Below, piece by piece: positions 1 to 7,818 of a stretch of DNA of 64,000 nucleotides; within the stretch, counting starts at the first letter, position 1; every line of letters begins with the position of its first letter. The notes beneath the pieces were generated by a model. That model was not told where the DNA came from. It saw only the letters and a list, made by a program, of their open reading frames with translations, and ran no database searches. This DNA comes from Candidatus Bathyarchaeota archaeon (GTDB lineage: Archaea > Thermoproteota > Bathyarchaeia > Bathyarchaeales > UBA233), in NCBI GenBank assembly GCA_025057795.1, contig JANXEP010000039.1, positions 62,001 to 126,000 of the forward strand. Direction: 5' to 3'. The translations under genes were made by a program, and so were the position numbers.

Positions 1-588
1 TTCGATGGCGCTTTCCAAGGCTTTTGGGTTGGCAGACCAGCCCACAATCTTGTTGACCTCGTCCTCTGGAAGTAAATCGCACTTTGAGAGAACGTGAAGC
101 TGAGGGAGGAAGAAACGGTTGTAAACAGCTGCTGAAAGGAAAAGGTTTGACACGTAGTTTAACGGATTCAGCGAGAAGACAGCGTCAAAAAGGTATACTA
201 TGGCTTTCGGCTCCTTTGTAAGCTCGCTTGCGATGAACGGGCCACTGGCTCTAAAGGCAAATAGTTCCATCTGCCCCGGAGTGTCGACTAAAACGATGTC
301 TGACTTTAAGTCTTCAACTTCCTTTGAAATTTCTTCAATTTCCTCTGCAAGCAAATCGGCAGCCATTATTAGGGCACCGTTAGGTCCAAGGCCATACTCG
401 TCCATAAGTTCTTCAACGTTCACGTAGTCGCGAGCGTCAACGTCCGGCGAATAGGGAAGCGTTAATGCGCCTGGATCCAAATTTACGATTGCAACATCCT
501 GCTTGGACAGCTTTAACCATTCGCTAAAAGCTGCTGCGAGCAGAGATTTGCCGGATCCCGCTGTTCCAATGATAAATACAATAAACAT
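1..588 (-). CDS. GPN-loop GTPase, 3' end cut off by window edge
   Basis: Translating the minus strand from ATG at 588 gives an open frame of 196 codons running off the window. It begins with a P-loop (GTAGSGKS, about residues 9-16), then a switch region (VNLDPGA), and has a Gly-Pro-Asn motif in YGLGPNGA, the hallmark of GPN-loop GTPases. The G3-like DTPGQ motif follows near residue 95 and an SKCD base-recognition motif near residue 170. Eukaryotic relatives assist RNA polymerase II assembly; archaeal ones form homodimers of uncertain role. The C-terminal part lies outside the window. Family assignment is firm; cellular role is not. Confidence 0.9.
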   Translation of the reverse strand, partial: MFIVFIIGTAGSGKSLLAAAFSEWLKLSKQDVAIVNLDPGALTLPYSPDVDARDYVNVEELMDEYGLGPNGALIMAADLLAEEIEEISKEVEDLKSDIVLVDTPGQMELFAFRASGPFIASELTKEPKAIVYLFDAVFSLNPLNYVSNLFLSAAVYNRFFLPQLHVLSKCDLLPEDEVNKIVGWSANPKALESAIE

Positions 589-648
589 TTACATCACTGT
601 TTGAATGAAACTCGTAAGATAAAACGGAACTTAACGGTAAAGCCTTTT

Positions 649-1794
649 CTATTTTAATGGTGGGATTTCAGGAATTTTTGCTTCCTCTACACCGGAGTAA
701 CCTTGCCTTGTCATGAGGTATGCCACAGTTCCTGCGCAGATAATGGCGATAATAACCACGAGAAAAGCTATGAAAAAACCTGATAGAACGGTTACGGTTA
801 TTATTGGACTATCTGCCCCTGTATAGTTGCTGTCCCCGAACCAGCTTGCACGAATGTAGTAAGAACCAGCTTCATTAGCATTTAGGACGTAGGTAAAAGC
901 TCCATTGAAGTCTGTTGTTACAGTTGCTAACATGTTCCATGGAGAGCCGCCGATTTTGACGTAGATTGTTACTGTTTTATTTTGCATGTTTGGCGAAAGC
1001 TGCCCGGAAAACGTGACGGAGCTTCCTTGAAAGACGAAGGTAGCTGAAGCGGTCAAAGTTATAGTCGAAGGGGATAGTGGCGCATAGCTTGCCGAAACTT
1101 GTCCTGGAGACCATTTTTCACAGTTTTCAAGGGTGATTATGTATGCCTCTTTATGCCTTAAATCTTGGGGGCACTCTCCAACCCTCCAGCCGCCTTCCAA
1201 GCCTTCTCCGGTGCATTCAGCTATATAGTACCGGACCCCTTTGTGGGTTACATAAAAGGCAGGGGTTCTTGCATCCTTTGGCGCGTGCGATAGATGGACG
1301 CCGATGTTCATGTGGGCTTGTTTCTCGTAATAAAGGAGTACAACGTCAAGTCCTCCGGCTTTCATTATTGAAGCTGCGACATAGCTGAACAGGTCGCAAT
1401 CCCCGCTGTTTTCGACGAGGGTTTCTATGGGATATTTTGGGGGCTGGGTTGCCGTGTAAGGTATTTGGTGCACAATCATTAAAACTCCATTCGCGAAGCT
1501 TTCCTCGTCGTTTTGATAAATTTCTAACAGTTTATTGGCTATAGGCTTCAAAGCATTTGGGGTGACAAAAATAGCAAAGTCCTCGATAAAAATTTGTTTA
1601 TGGCTTTTTTCACGGTAATATTCATACAGGGATTGAGGAACCGCCACATTAAGCGTATACTCGGCGGAACCGTCTGGGTCGCCTATTATTTTGTAGGATA
1701 GGCTGTAGCCGTCGGAAAGCCCCGGCGGAGTTAGATATAAAACAGCAATTAAAGTCGCCAGGAGTATAACTGCCTTGGCAATTTTCCGCGTCAT
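649..1794 (-). CDS. Secreted, membrane-anchored transglutaminase-like protein with Ig-like domain
   Basis: The 381-residue product starts with a signal or anchor helix (residues about 5-22). It has a transglutaminase-like core with Cys133 (NSGDCD), His161 (AHMNIG) and Glu193 (IAECT), the expected Cys-His-acid order. Residues about 240-335 look like a bacterial Ig-like beta-sandwich repeat. A second hydrophobic segment (about 337-362) and a short charged tail close the protein, so the catalytic part should face outside the cell. The family includes proteases and crosslinking enzymes; substrate is unknown. It stands alone, about 190 bases downstream of the cinA-like gene. Confidence 0.75.
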   Translation of the reverse strand: MTRKIAKAVILLATLIAVLYLTPPGLSDGYSLSYKIIGDPDGSAEYTLNVAVPQSLYEYYREKSHKQIFIEDFAIFVTPNALKPIANKLLEIYQNDEESFANGVLMIVHQIPYTATQPPKYPIETLVENSGDCDLFSYVAASIMKAGGLDVVLLYYEKQAHMNIGVHLSHAPKDARTPAFYVTHKGVRYYIAECTGEGLEGGWRVGECPQDLRHKEAYIITLENCEKWSPGQVSASYAPLSPSTITLTASATFVFQGSSVTFSGQLSPNMQNKTVTIYVKIGGSPWNMLATVTTDFNGAFTYVLNANEAGSYYIRASWFGDSNYTGADSPIITVTVLSGFFIAFLVVIIAIICAGTVAYLMTRQGYSGVEEAKIPEIPPLK

Positions 1795-1984
1795 CTCTGT
1801 TCAGAAAATCGTTTGATTTTCGGGTTTATGGCTATTGTGAAGCATAAATTAGTAGCGATAATTGAATTTGACGGTTGCTTCAGGCACCCGGACTTTCAAT
1901 CATCTTGTGTCAGCGTCTAGCCTGTCCTTCATTGCAACCAGAAGATTTAATGTTTTATTATGGATAAAGATTTCTTTGCACTGT

Positions 1985-2794
1985 TTAAACCTTAACTTTT
2001 CCACCCTTCTCCTTTATTAGTTCTGAAAGCTGGATTATTGCTTTCCCTAAACGGTTCTTTGCAGTTTCAGAGTCCTTTGCCGTTGTGGATAAGTGAATTT
2101 CTATGTGGGGTTTTTTCTCCTCTGCTTTCGGATGGGATTTAATGTAAACATAGGGGTTGCTGCGCATTACCGTGTCAATCAAAGGGGCTAAAGTTGACTC
2201 CATAATGCTGTCAGCGTATATGCTTGCTTCAAAAAACATGGTGTCTCCAGCTTCTTTTCTAAGCAATGCTGCCAGGGATTCCTCAAAAATGGCTTCCATT
2301 TCTGACGGAACACCTGGAAGCGCGACCAAATAGACGCCGTCAACTTTTAGCAGCACCCCCGGCGCTGTGCCAATAGGGTTTGGAATGGGTTCCGCTCCTT
2401 CAGGCAGCGTCGCCATTTTGACCCTGTGGGGCGTCATCTCAAATTCGTCGATTTTTCCCGCTTCAGCGTAGGCTTCGTATTTTTCTTTGACCATTTTTAG
2501 GGCTTTATCGTTTAGGATTAGTTTGCGGTTTAGGGCTCGGGCTATTCCCTCTAAGGTTTTGTCGTCAAAAGTTGGGCCGAGTCCTCCCGTTGTGATTATG
2601 AAGCGGGGTTTTCTTTGTACAGCTTCTCGTATGGCTGATGCTATCTCCTCAACATCATCGCCTACAACGGTTATTCTCTTTACTGTTACACCTAATGATG
2701 TTGCACGTTTGGAAAGCCATTGTGCGTTCGTGTTTAATGTTTTACCAATTAGAAGCTCGTTGCCAACGCATACTATCTCCATTTGCATACTCAT
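1985..2794 (-). CDS. CinA N-terminal domain / MoCF-type molybdopterin-binding protein
   Basis: The 269-residue protein belongs to the competence-damage protein N-terminal family (COG1058, MoCF_biosynth fold). Recognisable parts are the start EIVCVGNELL, the TTGGLGPTFDD motif near residue 90 and the PGVPSEM motif near residue 160. It lacks the C-terminal nicotinamide-nucleotide amidase domain found in full bacterial CinA. Bacterial relatives act in pyridine-nucleotide repair (ADP-ribose hydrolysis); the role of the archaeal single-domain form is not settled. A start at Met3 or Met5 is also possible. Confidence 0.85.
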   Translation of the reverse strand: MSMQMEIVCVGNELLIGKTLNTNAQWLSKRATSLGVTVKRITVVGDDVEEIASAIREAVQRKPRFIITTGGLGPTFDDKTLEGIARALNRKLILNDKALKMVKEKYEAYAEAGKIDEFEMTPHRVKMATLPEGAEPIPNPIGTAPGVLLKVDGVYLVALPGVPSEMEAIFEESLAALLRKEAGDTMFFEASIYADSIMESTLAPLIDTVMRSNPYVYIKSHPKAEEKKPHIEIHLSTTAKDSETAKNRLGKAIIQLSELIKEKGGKVKV

Positions 2795-2877
2795 TCTTAA
2801 ACCCCCAACAATTATTAAGTAGCAAATTTTCCTTTATAGTATTCACTAATAAACGCTTAAAGCCGGGATTTTCGCTT

Positions 2878-3084
2878 TTACTTTTTCTTGCTAAGCCACC
2901 ATTTCAGGTATTCTTTTCTGCGTTTTTCCTTTTCCTCTTCCTCTGTTTCATAGGGCGGCTTCAGTTTTTCTCTCAATTCCATAAGCTCCTGGAATGTTAC
3001 AGATAATCCGCAGCTTTGGCAAACGTAGTGTTTGGTGGCTATTATGTAGCGCATCTCTCCGCCGCATTCTGGGCAGTAAGGCAT
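2878..3084 (-). CDS. Small zinc-ribbon protein
   Basis: A 68-residue protein with two CxxC knuckles (Cys4/Cys7 and Cys22/Cys25) forming a zinc ribbon, then a charged, probably helical tail rich in Glu, Arg and Lys. It sits between the cinA-like gene and the radical SAM gene on the same strand. No function can be assigned. Small ribbons of this sort often serve as nucleic-acid or protein adaptors, which is only an inference here. Confidence 0.65.
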   Translation of the reverse strand: MPYCPECGGEMRYIIATKHYVCQSCGLSVTFQELMELREKLKPPYETEEEEKEKRRKEYLKWWLSKKK

Positions 3085-3152
3085 TCTAACACCTTTTCCG
3101 CGTACACTTTGGGTAGGCCTTAAGAAATAGCTTTCGTTAAAACGCCCCTGTT

Positions 3153-4265
3153 TTATGTTATGAAGTTTCTTAATCCAGCTTCCTTCGCCAGCTTAACGGC
3201 TTTTTCCATCTCATCCACGGTTAATCTTCGTCTAAGCTCTGGAATTTCATGAGCTCGCCACTCTGGCCTATACTGAAACATAACGTTCACTCTTGTTTCA
3301 ATGCCTAAATTCTCAGCTATCCAGTTCAGTATAGGCTTTGTGCAGCATTCAAGATGGTTAGGCAAGACTAAAACCCGGATAATGAGCTCTCCATACTTTT
3401 TAGCCGTTAAATGGTTGCTGGTGCAGACGCCCCAATATTTTGGAGCTTCGGAGATCTTGTCTGCACATTCACTCGGCCCATACTTAAAGTCAAGCAGATA
3501 GATGTCGGCGAACCCGGCTAGAAGTTGGGCGGTTTCTGGGCTGTAGTAGCTGTTTGAGTTCCAAACCACTGGAATGTTTAGGTTTACGTGGGCGAACGTT
3601 TTAAGCCATTGCTCTAGCCATGGAGTTGGCTCTCCGCCAACGAGGTTTGCGTTTCTGCAGCCGCTTTTGCGCAGGTATTCAACCTCTTTTGCGAGTTTTT
3701 CAGGCGTATATGTTTCGCCGTTTTCCACCCACTGAGATATCGTCCAGTTTTGGCAGTGCTTGCAGCGCATGGTGCACCCCATTGTGAAGATGGTTCCGGA
3801 AGGAACTAGTTCTGGTTCTTCGCCCATGTGTTCGAAAATGCTTGAAACCTTTATTTCTTTTCCACATTTGCAGAAGCCTAGTTCGCCTTTAAGCCTGTTT
3901 ACGCTGCATCTTCGAACGCAGAAATGGCATTTGCTTAGAATGCGCTTTGCAATTTCAATTTTTAGGTCTAGATAGGAGTTTTCTGGGGTCGGCATACCCC
4001 GCAAACTTTTTTGTTTAGCGTCAACCTCTTTCTCCAGTTCTAAGAAGGCGTTTGTTAGTTCTGCGTGTTTTTGCCAGAGCTTGTCTGTGGGGGAATACTC
4101 ATCGAAGTCTGCGGGAAGTTTTTTGGCTATTAAGAACTTTGCTGGTTTTTGATCTTGCATTACGTCGAAGTATCTGGCTAGGCTTTTCCTCGCCATTTCA
4201 TCCTCTAGAACAGCTACCGCATCTGGACGCAGATAACGCCACATAGCTCTCTCTATTGTATGCAA
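3153..4265 (-). CDS. PflA-like radical SAM protein with N-terminal cysteine cluster
   Basis: The 370-residue protein has the radical SAM cluster motif CX3CX2C at Cys164, Cys168 and Cys171 (GCTMRCKHC), typical of the pyruvate-formate-lyase activating enzyme-like group. A second cysteine group upstream (Cys113, 116, 120, 132, 134) resembles the zinc or FeS site that precedes the core in AmrS-type proteins. The first hundred residues are extra and match nothing I recognise. It lies about 170 bases downstream of amrS on the same strand, so the two may be duplicates with different targets. Substrate unknown. Confidence 0.8.
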   Translation of the reverse strand: MHTIERAMWRYLRPDAVAVLEDEMARKSLARYFDVMQDQKPAKFLIAKKLPADFDEYSPTDKLWQKHAELTNAFLELEKEVDAKQKSLRGMPTPENSYLDLKIEIAKRILSKCHFCVRRCSVNRLKGELGFCKCGKEIKVSSIFEHMGEEPELVPSGTIFTMGCTMRCKHCQNWTISQWVENGETYTPEKLAKEVEYLRKSGCRNANLVGGEPTPWLEQWLKTFAHVNLNIPVVWNSNSYYSPETAQLLAGFADIYLLDFKYGPSECADKISEAPKYWGVCTSNHLTAKKYGELIIRVLVLPNHLECCTKPILNWIAENLGIETRVNVMFQYRPEWRAHEIPELRRRLTVDEMEKAVKLAKEAGLRNFIT

Positions 4266-4436
4266 TTAGACTTTTAGAATAAAAACGTGCGCTTTTGCAT
4301 CTTTTGGCTGATTTTCAAACCAATAGACGACTCCCCCCTAGGTTTTCATAAGAACAGCTTTTCCATGTTTAGGGCTGCTTGACGCTCTCAAGGTTTGGAT
4401 GCACACAAAGCGAGGAGTCTAAAAGAATAAAGGCTG

Positions 4437-5525
4437 TTAGAATAAGGCGTATGGGTATGGAGCCCCGCTCGGGTTAAGCTTACCCTGGATGGGGATTTCT
4501 CGCCCGCAAACTGGGCAACGCATGTCCTTCGTCAAATTCCACCTTGTGATTTCAAAACTGTAACGCTTTATCAAAAGCTCGTTGCAGCTTGGGCAATAGG
4601 TATTTTCAGCCGGGTGTCCTGGAACATTTCCAATATACACATAGTTTAAACCAGCGCTTTTTGCAGCAGCATAGGCTTTCTCTAATGCTTCGATGGGTGT
4701 AGATGGAATTGTTGTCAGCTGGTAGTCCGGGTGAAAGCGCAGCAGATGGAAAGGTGTGTCCTCGCCAAGCGCGTCGCGTATCCATGCGGCAAGCGCCCTT
4801 ACCCGCTCAATGGAGTCGCCTAATTTTGGCACAACAAGGTTTGTGATTTCAATGTGGATGCCGTTTCGTTTCATTTCCTTTAAAGCCTCGAATATAGGCT
4901 CAACAGAAGGAACCGCTGAATAAGACTTGTAAAAATCTGGGTCACCTCCACCCTTAAAGTCCACAGTTGCAGCGTCAAGGTAGGGCGCGATGGTTTTAAC
5001 AGCCTCAGGCGTCATATACCCATTTGTCACAAAAGTGTTGAAGAAGCCCACTTGATGCGCAAGCCTAGCCGTTTCATAGGCATATTCAAAAAATATTGTC
5101 GGTTCAGTGTATGTGTAGCTTATCCCTTGACACCCATGATCCCTCGCAGCCTTAACAACCTCTCCTGGAGGAAAATCTTTGCCAGCTATCTTCTTTTCCT
5201 GGCTTATCATCCAATTGTCGCAGAATTGACAGCGAAAGTTGCAGCCTACGGTGGCTATGGACATGACGGAAGCTCCGGGGTTAAAATGGGAAAGCGGCTT
5301 CTTCTCTATGGGATCCACACATGCAGAAATGGCTTTACCATAAACAAGTGAATAGAGAACACCGCCCTCGTTTTTCCTAACCAAGCAGAAACCTGTTCCA
5401 CCATCGGTTATAGTGCATCTTCTAGCACACAGATTGCACTTCACTTTTTTTTCTCCCAATTTTTCGTAGAGCATAGCTTCGCGCAGCTTAGTTCCCCCGC
5501 TAATTCCTTTTTGCAACCCTCTCAA
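4437..5525 (-). CDS. amrS: AmmeMemoRadiSam system radical SAM enzyme
   Basis: The 362-residue product matches the AmrS family: an N-terminal cysteine group (Cys30, 33, 37, 47), the phrase DPIEKKPLSHF, and the radical SAM motif at Cys95, Cys99 and Cys102 (GCNFRCQFC). It ends in two CxxC pairs (YCPSCNE and RCPVCGRE) that look like an added zinc ribbon. AmrS usually works with AMMECR1 and MEMO1 homologues; neither is in this window. The first codon is TTG; family alignment suggests the mature start could lie nearer MLYEK (position 5474). Confidence 0.85.
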   Translation of the reverse strand: MRGLQKGISGGTKLREAMLYEKLGEKKVKCNLCARRCTITDGGTGFCLVRKNEGGVLYSLVYGKAISACVDPIEKKPLSHFNPGASVMSIATVGCNFRCQFCDNWMISQEKKIAGKDFPPGEVVKAARDHGCQGISYTYTEPTIFFEYAYETARLAHQVGFFNTFVTNGYMTPEAVKTIAPYLDAATVDFKGGGDPDFYKSYSAVPSVEPIFEALKEMKRNGIHIEITNLVVPKLGDSIERVRALAAWIRDALGEDTPFHLLRFHPDYQLTTIPSTPIEALEKAYAAAKSAGLNYVYIGNVPGHPAENTYCPSCNELLIKRYSFEITRWNLTKDMRCPVCGREIPIQGKLNPSGAPYPYALF

Positions 5526-5600
5526 ATGAAGGATAGGGTTAAGGCACCGTTTATGGTTTTTGTATGCGTTGTAAACCCTAAAACCTTTGCTCGATTTAAC

Positions 5601-6212
5601 CTATAATATTTTTCTATCGCCGCTGGTCTGCTTAATTTCAAAAACGAGGGGGGGAGTCTCAGTTTTCGAATCTAACTCTACGTTAAGCAAGCCCTCAAGA
5701 AAACCAGCCCATATTTCAGGCTCGCTTATAAACGGTTCTTTTATAAGCAGATACTTGTCCTTAACGTAAAAATCTCCGAAGCCTTGGACCCGTAGGCGCT
5801 TGAAAACCTCTTGCCATTTTTCACGGTCTTTTGTTTCAATGCCAAGAGTTGCCTCGATGGAGACTTTAGCTGCCTCGCCCATTTTCCGTCCAACCTCTCG
5901 CCGCTTTTCTTCAGGGATGTTCTGAATTAAAATGTTGGCCAGCTCGATGTTCATGAAAGCTATACGGCTTATCCCGCAGTAGTACTCGCCCGGATAACGC
6001 CAATCATAAACCATCATGCTTCTGTAAATATCAAGCATTTTAGAAATGAGAGGTTTAATTCCCGGTTCCTTTCCATCACGAATTAAAGAGTCAATGAAGT
6101 CCCTCTCTTCCTTTTCAAGCACAATTGTTGTCCTTTTAGAAACCTTACCTTTGCGCGGGATTTCCCCCTTCAATTCTTTGGGGCTTTGCATAACTACTAC
6201 ATCTTTTTGCAT
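5601..6212 (-). CDS. Ribbon-helix-helix domain protein with uncharacterised C-terminal domain
   Basis: The 203-residue protein has an N-terminal stretch (RTTIVLEKEERDFIDSL, from about residue 27) with the beta-strand/helix pattern of ribbon-helix-helix DNA-binding proteins. A domain of about 120 residues follows and matches nothing I know. The protein at 41678-42265 has the same layout and size. Likely a transcription regulator; ligand and targets are unknown. No operon partner is evident: amrS and the small membrane protein are separated from it by gaps. Confidence 0.55.
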   Translation of the reverse strand: MQKDVVVMQSPKELKGEIPRKGKVSKRTTIVLEKEERDFIDSLIRDGKEPGIKPLISKMLDIYRSMMVYDWRYPGEYYCGISRIAFMNIELANILIQNIPEEKRREVGRKMGEAAKVSIEATLGIETKDREKWQEVFKRLRVQGFGDFYVKDKYLLIKEPFISEPEIWAGFLEGLLNVELDSKTETPPLVFEIKQTSGDRKIL

Positions 6213-6341
6213 ATTTTATATGCTTTGCTCTGTAATGGTTATAACCAAACGCTTTTAAAAAGCTTTAGGAATACTTTTTATGGCCGATGATGAGTTCACA
6301 TTACTGAAACAATGATGCTCCCTGGGGTATCTGAGGAAAAT

Positions 6342-6545
6342 CTAAGAAATAACCTTCTGTTTAATCAAGAAACCCATGAGCGCTAAACCAGCAATGAAAA
6401 GAATAAAACCCGAAATCACCGAAACGTAATGGTTTAATTCAAGAACTTGGGACAGCACGTACACGACGTATGTGGGCCCAGCAAATATCAGCAACGCCAT
6501 AAGAATTATGAGGGTAACCCTCCAAAACTTTGCGTTTAAATCCAA
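6342..6545 (-). CDS. Small membrane protein with two transmembrane helices
   Basis: A 67-residue protein with two hydrophobic segments (about residues 9-32 and 40-61) joined by a short polar loop, and a Lys-rich C-terminus. No motif beyond this is visible. It sits on the same strand as the PAC2 gene, about 70 bases downstream of that gene's stop codon. Coding status rests on the clean transmembrane pattern and the gap it fills, so it is moderately certain. Confidence 0.5.
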   Translation of the reverse strand: MDLNAKFWRVTLIILMALLIFAGPTYVVYVLSQVLELNHYVSVISGFILFIAGLALMGFLIKQKVIS

Positions 6546-6616
6546 TTATGACGAAACCCCCATACGAACCTTAGCGTTTTCCACAGTCAACAACATTCTA
6601 AAGTTAACAATTTTAC

Positions 6617-7261
6617 TTATAACCCTTCTTTCACCTCGTTTCCAATAACCTTCATTAGAAACTTGAAGACCGAAAATCCCGCTCCACGATCCGCCCCAAA
6701 GCCGGTCGTTGTTCCAAGCAGACATACGCCTCCTAAGCCCCGCTCCTTGGCTAGCCCCAGCATTAGCCCCGCAGCACCCATAATTCTACCTTTGTTATAT
6801 AGTACCGCGCCTTTCTCCATAAACTCAACTGCAAGCTCTGAAGAAGTTGCGGCAACGTAAACTTGAGCTTTTTCTTCCGGCGATGTCAAGCCTCCAATAG
6901 TTATAATGAAACTGCAGCCGTGTTTTGTGACAAAATCTAATATCTCGTTGCATATCTCATAGTGGGCAACGACATCTTCGTATGATGGTTGATTGTCGCC
7001 AGTCATTATTACATAGTCATTTTTCTCCATGGGTGCGGCGTAAAACTCATACCTTGGCAAGCGGCAGATTCCATCAGAATCAACAGAAACATAGTCGGGA
7101 AAAAAAGGCGCGTATAACTCCGCAAAAGGTTTGGCTCCACAAAACTTTATCAGAAGGTGTGCAGTGATCTTTCCAACGTTTCCAAGCCCCGGAAGCCCCT
7201 GAATAAAAATAGGATTCCTAAGCTTTGGACTAGAAATCTGGCGGAAATACGGCTTGTCCAT
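6617..7261 (-). CDS. PAC2 family protein (proteasome assembly chaperone-like)
   Basis: The 214-residue protein opens with the PAC2-family phrase GLPGLGNVGKIT (about residues 23-34), and has the later segments VIMTGDNQP and IITIGG. Archaeal PAC2-family proteins are homologues of eukaryotic proteasome assembly chaperone 2, and some act as proteasome-assembly factors. Length fits the shorter archaeal members. It is transcribed on the same strand as, and just downstream of, the initiator tRNA gene. Confidence 0.85.
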   Translation of the reverse strand: MDKPYFRQISSPKLRNPIFIQGLPGLGNVGKITAHLLIKFCGAKPFAELYAPFFPDYVSVDSDGICRLPRYEFYAAPMEKNDYVIMTGDNQPSYEDVVAHYEICNEILDFVTKHGCSFIITIGGLTSPEEKAQVYVAATSSELAVEFMEKGAVLYNKGRIMGAAGLMLGLAKERGLGGVCLLGTTTGFGADRGAGFSVFKFLMKVIGNEVKEGL

Positions 7262-7358
7262 AGTGCTAAACCAAAACCGAATAGAACCTTTTGAATAATA
7301 AACCTTTCTAAACCTGTTAATTGATGGTTTGAAAGTGAATGGTGCTTGCGGAGTGTTT

Positions 7359-7466
7359 TGGTAGCGGGGGGTCGACTCTCCAGGGAGCCTAAGCCTGCCC
7401 CCTTTTTGAACGACCGATCTCTGGGTTATGAGCCCAGCGGGTTAATCCTGGCTACCCCACCCCGCT
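7359..7466 (-). tRNA. Initiator tRNA-Met (CAT), with intron in the T-loop and encoded CCA
   Basis: Folding the minus strand gives acceptor AGCGGGG/CCCCGCT, D-stem GGGT/ACCC, anticodon stem CTGGG/CCCAG with loop CTCATAA (CAT at 7430-7428), variable AGATC and T-stem GGTCG/CGACC. The A1:U72 pair and three consecutive G:C pairs closing the anticodon loop mark an archaeal initiator. The T-loop holds 36 bases instead of 7, so 29 must be removed; the extra part folds as a 7-bp hairpin (AGGGGGC with GCTCCCT). CCA is encoded at 7361-7359. Without the insert the body is 76 bases before CCA. Confidence 0.9.
7376..7404 (-). other. Predicted 29-nt tRNA intron (T-loop, non-canonical position)
   Basis: The mature loop should read TTCAA plus two bases ending in T. 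This leaves a 29-base insert; its exact edges may slide by one or two bases because of the A-run. The insert pairs AGGGGGC with GCTCCCT around an 8-base loop, consistent with an archaeal bulge-helix-bulge precursor cut by the tRNA splicing endonuclease. Most archaeal tRNA introns lie at 37/38; T-loop positions are known mainly from crenarchaeal groups. Confidence 0.75.
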
Positions 7467-7818
7467 ACATGTATGCTGAACAAAACTTTCTTAAATCTTT
7501 TTAGGAGGGGAATCATCATCTGGTATTTAGCAGTCTGGAAATAGTGTCGCTGAGAAAAGCTTTCTTACGCTTGATCTTAAGACTTTGAAAAATTGTGCAT
7601 TCAGCAGGAAGGCTTAAAAAGGGCGCATTTGCCGTTTTATGCATTTATTGAAATTTTTAACCGAGCCATTTTCTTTGTTTCATTTTTGTAAGAACTTTTT
7701 AAGCGTTTAACGCCATCTTTTGACCTATTGAAGCAGGAAACGCGTTGAAAAATGATATATCATAAATTCAATAACCCAAAGATTATTAACATAGGTTAAT
7801 TTACTCTCTTCGGGGGAT
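7467..7818. other. Intergenic region between tRNA-iMet and the radical SAM gene
   Basis: These 352 bases hold no convincing ORF. They should contain the minus-strand tRNA promoter and the plus-strand promoter of the radical SAM gene. An AT-rich stretch around 7750-7800 could hold the latter's TATA box, but no single site stands out. A run of four to five G lies just before the GTG start at 7819. Confidence 0.5.
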
